Below, one piece after another: positions 60,916 to 64,000 of a stretch of 64,000 nt of DNA (position 1 is its first letter; every line of letters begins with the position of its first letter). The stretch spans positions 15,344,815 to 15,408,814 of the forward strand of contig NC_085866.1 in the NCBI RefSeq assembly GCF_034702125.1. Direction: 5' to 3'. This DNA comes from Engraulis encrasicolus (Eukaryota > Chordata > Actinopteri > Clupeiformes > Engraulidae). Both the position numbers and the translations under genes were made by a program. The notes beneath the pieces are model-generated. The model saw only the letters and a list, made by a program, of their open reading frames with translations, was not told where the DNA came from and ran no database searches.

Positions 60916-61474
60916 CTTACAGATATTACAGGTCATTGGTTACAGCTAGGGGTCGACCAATACAGTTTTTTTAATGGCTGATGCGATACCGATTTTTTTT
61001 TTCATCACCCTTGGACGATACCCGATTTCCGATACCCGATATTTGGGGCCGATATGGGTTAAAAAAAAAGGATAGAAAATGACAAATATTCCAGGTCTCA
61101 AGTTAAAAATAAATATTCCTTCAACATTATCAAATTGAGGTAGAACTTGTAACATTTAAACACCCACTCTAACAATCAAGTAATGTCTAACAATCAAGTA
61201 ATAAAAAAATAAAAAGTGTCGAATGACATAAAATAATAAATATTGCGTATCGGCCAAAACCACACGCGTATCGGCCGATACCGATACACTTAAAAAATGC
61301 AAATATCGGCCCGAAACCGATACAGATATATATATCGGTCTATCCTTAGTTACAGCCCCTGGACCCGTGTGGGGATAGGTGCCTCGCTCAAGGGCCATGA
61401 AGGGAGGAAGGGACTGGTAAGGGTGGGGATTGAACCTGCAACCCTGTGATCCACAGTCATTACACCATGGCTGC
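60916..61474 (-). mobile_element. cattacattac-family SINE split by a hAT-like insertion
   Basis: Parts 60916-60946 and 61349-61474 together read as one SINE of this family (cttacagatattacaggtca, then cccctggacccgtg, gattgaacctgcaaccctg and atggctgcc). The 402-bp hAT-like element separates them. Confidence 0.75.
60947..61348. mobile_element. Non-autonomous hAT-like element nested in a SINE
   Basis: It is flanked by exact gttacagc duplications (60939-60946 and 61349-61356). The ends taggggtcgaccaata and (inverted) taaggatagaccgata are related but imperfect. The 402-bp interior repeats ccgatac and atcggcc motifs. Removing it restores a continuous SINE across 60916-61474, which confirms both borders. 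Confidence 0.87.
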
Positions 61475-62455
61475 CGCTGGTGAGGGCTTTGGTGAGGGGT
61501 ATCGAGACAATTGAAGGGGATGGGGGTTGGGATGACACAGAGCTATTCAGGGGATCCTGTACGTGGTGATATGGATTTGGGGGTTAACCTTGGCTTGGGG
61601 GTGAAGACAACAATCACCAACCGCCAGGCATCAACCAACGGCACACTGGCAGGGGATAAGAGAGGCAGGGCAGGAGGCCTGTGACACTAATCTCCCCAGT
61701 TCAACACCAGCGGGGGGTCTGAGAAGAGCAGAGGAGAGGAGAGGAGAGGAGAGAGCAGCACTGTGTTGAGCTGAGCCGGCCTAGTCACACACAACCACAA
61801 ACACGCAGGTCATTACCAGGCTCTGCTCAGTGCCCGCACCAATTAAACAGATACGCTACGGGGGTGAGGAGGCCACCACAAAAGGCACTTACAATGCACG
61901 CAACACTGCACAAATGGCACGCAACGTACGGCAGCTCAACTAAATGCAATACAATTCAAATCCACATGCAACAATGCATGTCCTTGCACTTTGATGTCAG
62001 TCTGTAAATGTCAGTCCTGTGAATGTCTATGTCCTCCATGGTATAGAGAGAGAACCTTTTTCAATTAATTCAATAATTTCAATTTCCTTGTATGACCTGT
62101 ATATGAAGAAACTGACAATAAAAGCTGACTTGACTTGACTTGAACAAATGAAAGCGGCTGTGGATAGATGGTTTACTGTCACAGCCAGCATGTGCCCCAT
62201 AACACCTGGTCTAGGGCCATGCAAGATGTCGTGTCGTTCACATTCTGTCAGAACTATTTATTGCCCATTTATTGCCTGTTTTGCTGTGTAGAGCCAGGCT
62301 CAGACCTACAACCTTACAGAAACCCTGCTGGTATTTGTGGCAGACACACTGCCAAAGAGGGCTAAACGCTGAACTATTGGCTCAGTCAGTGCAGCATTTT
62401 CTTTAGAAATATGTTATGGCTGCTTCTAAAACTTCATCAGGCAGGACCATGAAAA

Positions 62456-62577
62456 CCAGATAGGAAACAAGTGGCAGAGAGAGATGGGGTAGGGTTGGGA
62501 AATGACCCTGTCCAGATATGAACCTGGGTCTCTGTGGCCAGTGAGCCCGTATATTAGCACACTGCGCCACAGCTGGA
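62456..62577 (-). mobile_element. tRNA-derived SINE (minus strand, tail-truncated)
   Basis: Read on the minus strand it starts tccagctgtggcgcagtgtg, has the B-box-like aggttcatatctgg, and continues gggtcatttcccaacc and ccccatctctctctgcc. This is the same family as 58548-58735. Confidence 0.65.
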
Positions 62578-62586
62578 CCCCTGAAC

Positions 62587-62796
62587 CATTACATTACAGT
62601 TAGCTGACGCTTTTATCCAAAGCGCATTACAGTCATTTACAGGGTGTTGGTTACAGCCCCTGGAGCAACATAGGGTTAGGTGCCTTGCAGAAGGGCACTT
62701 CAGCTGTGGAGGGAGGTGTAGGGAGGGTGGGATTCGAACCAGCAAACTTCTGATCTTAAGGCCACCTCCCTAAACATTAGGCCATGGCTGCCCTGT
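62587..62796 (-). mobile_element. tRNA-derived SINE of the cattacattac family (minus strand)
   Basis: The full order is visible: + strand tail cattacattacagttagctg, body ttatccaaagcgcattacag and ggttacagcccctgg, and head gggattcgaaccagc to aggccatggctgcccc. The B box ggttcgaatcc is exact on the minus strand. Confidence 0.78.
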
Positions 62797-63661
62797 GGAC
62801 CATCTTTCTGAGGAGTCTAGACTCCAGAGGAGAGGTTTACTAAGGCTGTACACTGATATGTGCTAGCTGGCGTCCGTTACAGCAGTGTGAGATGTCGTAT
62901 CAGCATGTGGCTCTCATGAGTCGTTAGCGTCGCTAATCCAGTTAGCTGGACAGGGAGGGTCATATGATAAAGTTCTTCAGGCCTTGACTGTCCGTTGGCA
63001 TGTTCCTCTTGCCGAGTAATCATTTTCACTGCGCTTCTTACTTCCAAGGGCCGAGCGAACAACAACTGCATTGTGCTCGTCTGTGAGGATTGTCATTCAT
63101 CCAGGACAGTTATGTTATCCACAGGGGTTAACTCCTCATGCCAATTAATCATTTTCACATCATTTCTTAATTCACAAATGTCTTTAAACATGCAAGTGGC
63201 AAAAAAACAACACCTGGATTGTGTTTGTTTCATTGATCTAGCTCATGGTATTCACAGGAATTAAGCTCAAAAGCAACTGGACTTTGTTTTTGAAACTTGA
63301 TGGTCCTCAGTTCCAGAAAATAAACATCTTTCAAGCTGCAAAATGAAGTCCACTTGGGTACAGCTCGACTCTATTGGGGTGCATTGTGATTGTGATCCTA
63401 TAAAATCCATTAAATTAAAAGAACCACAATCCACAAAGCAACCACAAAGGTTTCAACATGTCACACTATGAATCACCATATGCAGCAGTGAATTTCTTAA
63501 CAGAGCACTTGCAGTGAGGGACTTGGGAGTTTGGGTGATTAAGGACTGTGTTTGGCCCTCTCTCCCCCATGGCACAGTCCTAATGGCATGGGCATGCAGG
63601 AAGGATAACTGGACGCAGTACAATCAACCCACGCTATTGAAATGTCCAGTGGGTGGCATTG

Positions 63662-63832
63662 ACGTGTCCAAATGGTAGGGCATTCGTCTGCCATGCAGCT
63701 GATCCGGGTTCGATTCCCGGCCCGGGTCCTTTGCTGGCCCTTCCCCATCTCTCTCTCCCCACTCACTTCCTGTCACCACCTTCACTGTCCTATCATAAAT
63801 AGAGTAAAAAAGACCACAAAAAAGAAAAAGAA
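63662..63832 (+). mobile_element. tRNA-derived SINE
   Basis: It has an exact B box ggttcgattcc (63707-63717), a tRNA-like head around aatggtagggcattcgtctg, the family body ccggcccgggtcctttgctg, cactcacttcctgtcacc, cactgtcctatca, and an A-rich tail with aaaagacc. It is the best-preserved copy of this family here. Confidence 0.75.
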
Positions 63833-64000
63833 ATGGCCAGTGGGTAAGGCCTATCCATTCACTAATATGGGTGTACCAAGATGACAGACTTGGTTGATCT
63901 TGGTTGAAGAGTCTGTGAACCTGCCTGAGTATTTACGTCTCTACTTGCCTGTCTGTCTACCTCTCTGCTGGTCTTGCCTCTCTGCTTGCCTGTCTGTCTG

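Noticed and set aside
63662..63735. Functional tRNA gene suggested by A- and B-box sequences (also 34283, 58548, 62577, 62796)
   Set aside because: No complete cloverleaf was found, and the same head-body-tail order recurs; these are tRNA-derived SINEs.

Overview
The window looks like nuclear DNA of a ray-finned (teleost) fish. It has vertebrate-type genes in short exons with GT/AG introns and very long CA/TG, CT/GA and CTCCT simple repeats. It also carries a teleost-style mix of transposons: Tc1-like, hAT, a TTAA-targeting piggyBac-like MITE, L1, an L2/CR1-type LINE and tRNA-derived SINEs. I see no prokaryotic features and no CRISPR array.

Two host genes are supported, lying tail to tail. 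The first is the 3' half of spryd3 on the + strand: five coding exons at 1987-2136, 16692-16749, 38568-38687, 41657-41793 and 44780-44914. They total exactly 600 nt (199 codons plus stop) and encode the second SPRY domain and the C-terminus; earlier exons lie left of the window. The second is the 3' half of lima1 (EPLIN) on the - strand: eight exons between 57207 and 52086, totalling 1452 nt (483 codons plus stop). They encode a conserved helix-like motif, one complete LIM zinc-binding domain and a Ser/Glu-rich C-terminal region; earlier exons lie right of the window.

The rest is intron, 3' UTR and intergenic DNA, much of it repetitive. The large spryd3 intron (16750-38567) holds a three-level nest. 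A palindromic (fold-back) Tc1-like element at 25745-33841 is split by a hAT element at 26698-33533, which is split by a nearly full-length L1 at 27459-32922. Each layer has its own target-site duplication: TA, then 8 bp, then 10 bp. The L1 has an open ORF1, while its ORF2 carries two frameshifts and one in-frame stop. Five further hAT-type insertions have exact 8-bp duplications, and one of them splits a SINE. A 5'-truncated LINE with an uninterrupted 502-codon reverse-transcriptase frame lies between the two genes. Several palindromic MITEs, minisatellites with periods of about 34, 135 and 140 bp, and an old degenerate tandem region (3.5-6.1 kb) fill other introns.

I found no new multi-gene system. 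The most notable items are the nested insertion record, the fold-back Tc1, a tandem 140-bp array enclosed by a perfect 17-bp inverted repeat, and a SINE about 35 bp from the last spryd3 splice acceptor. Exon calls rest on reading frame, splice sites and recognition of the protein families; repeat calls rest on inverted repeats and target duplications read directly. No database search was possible.
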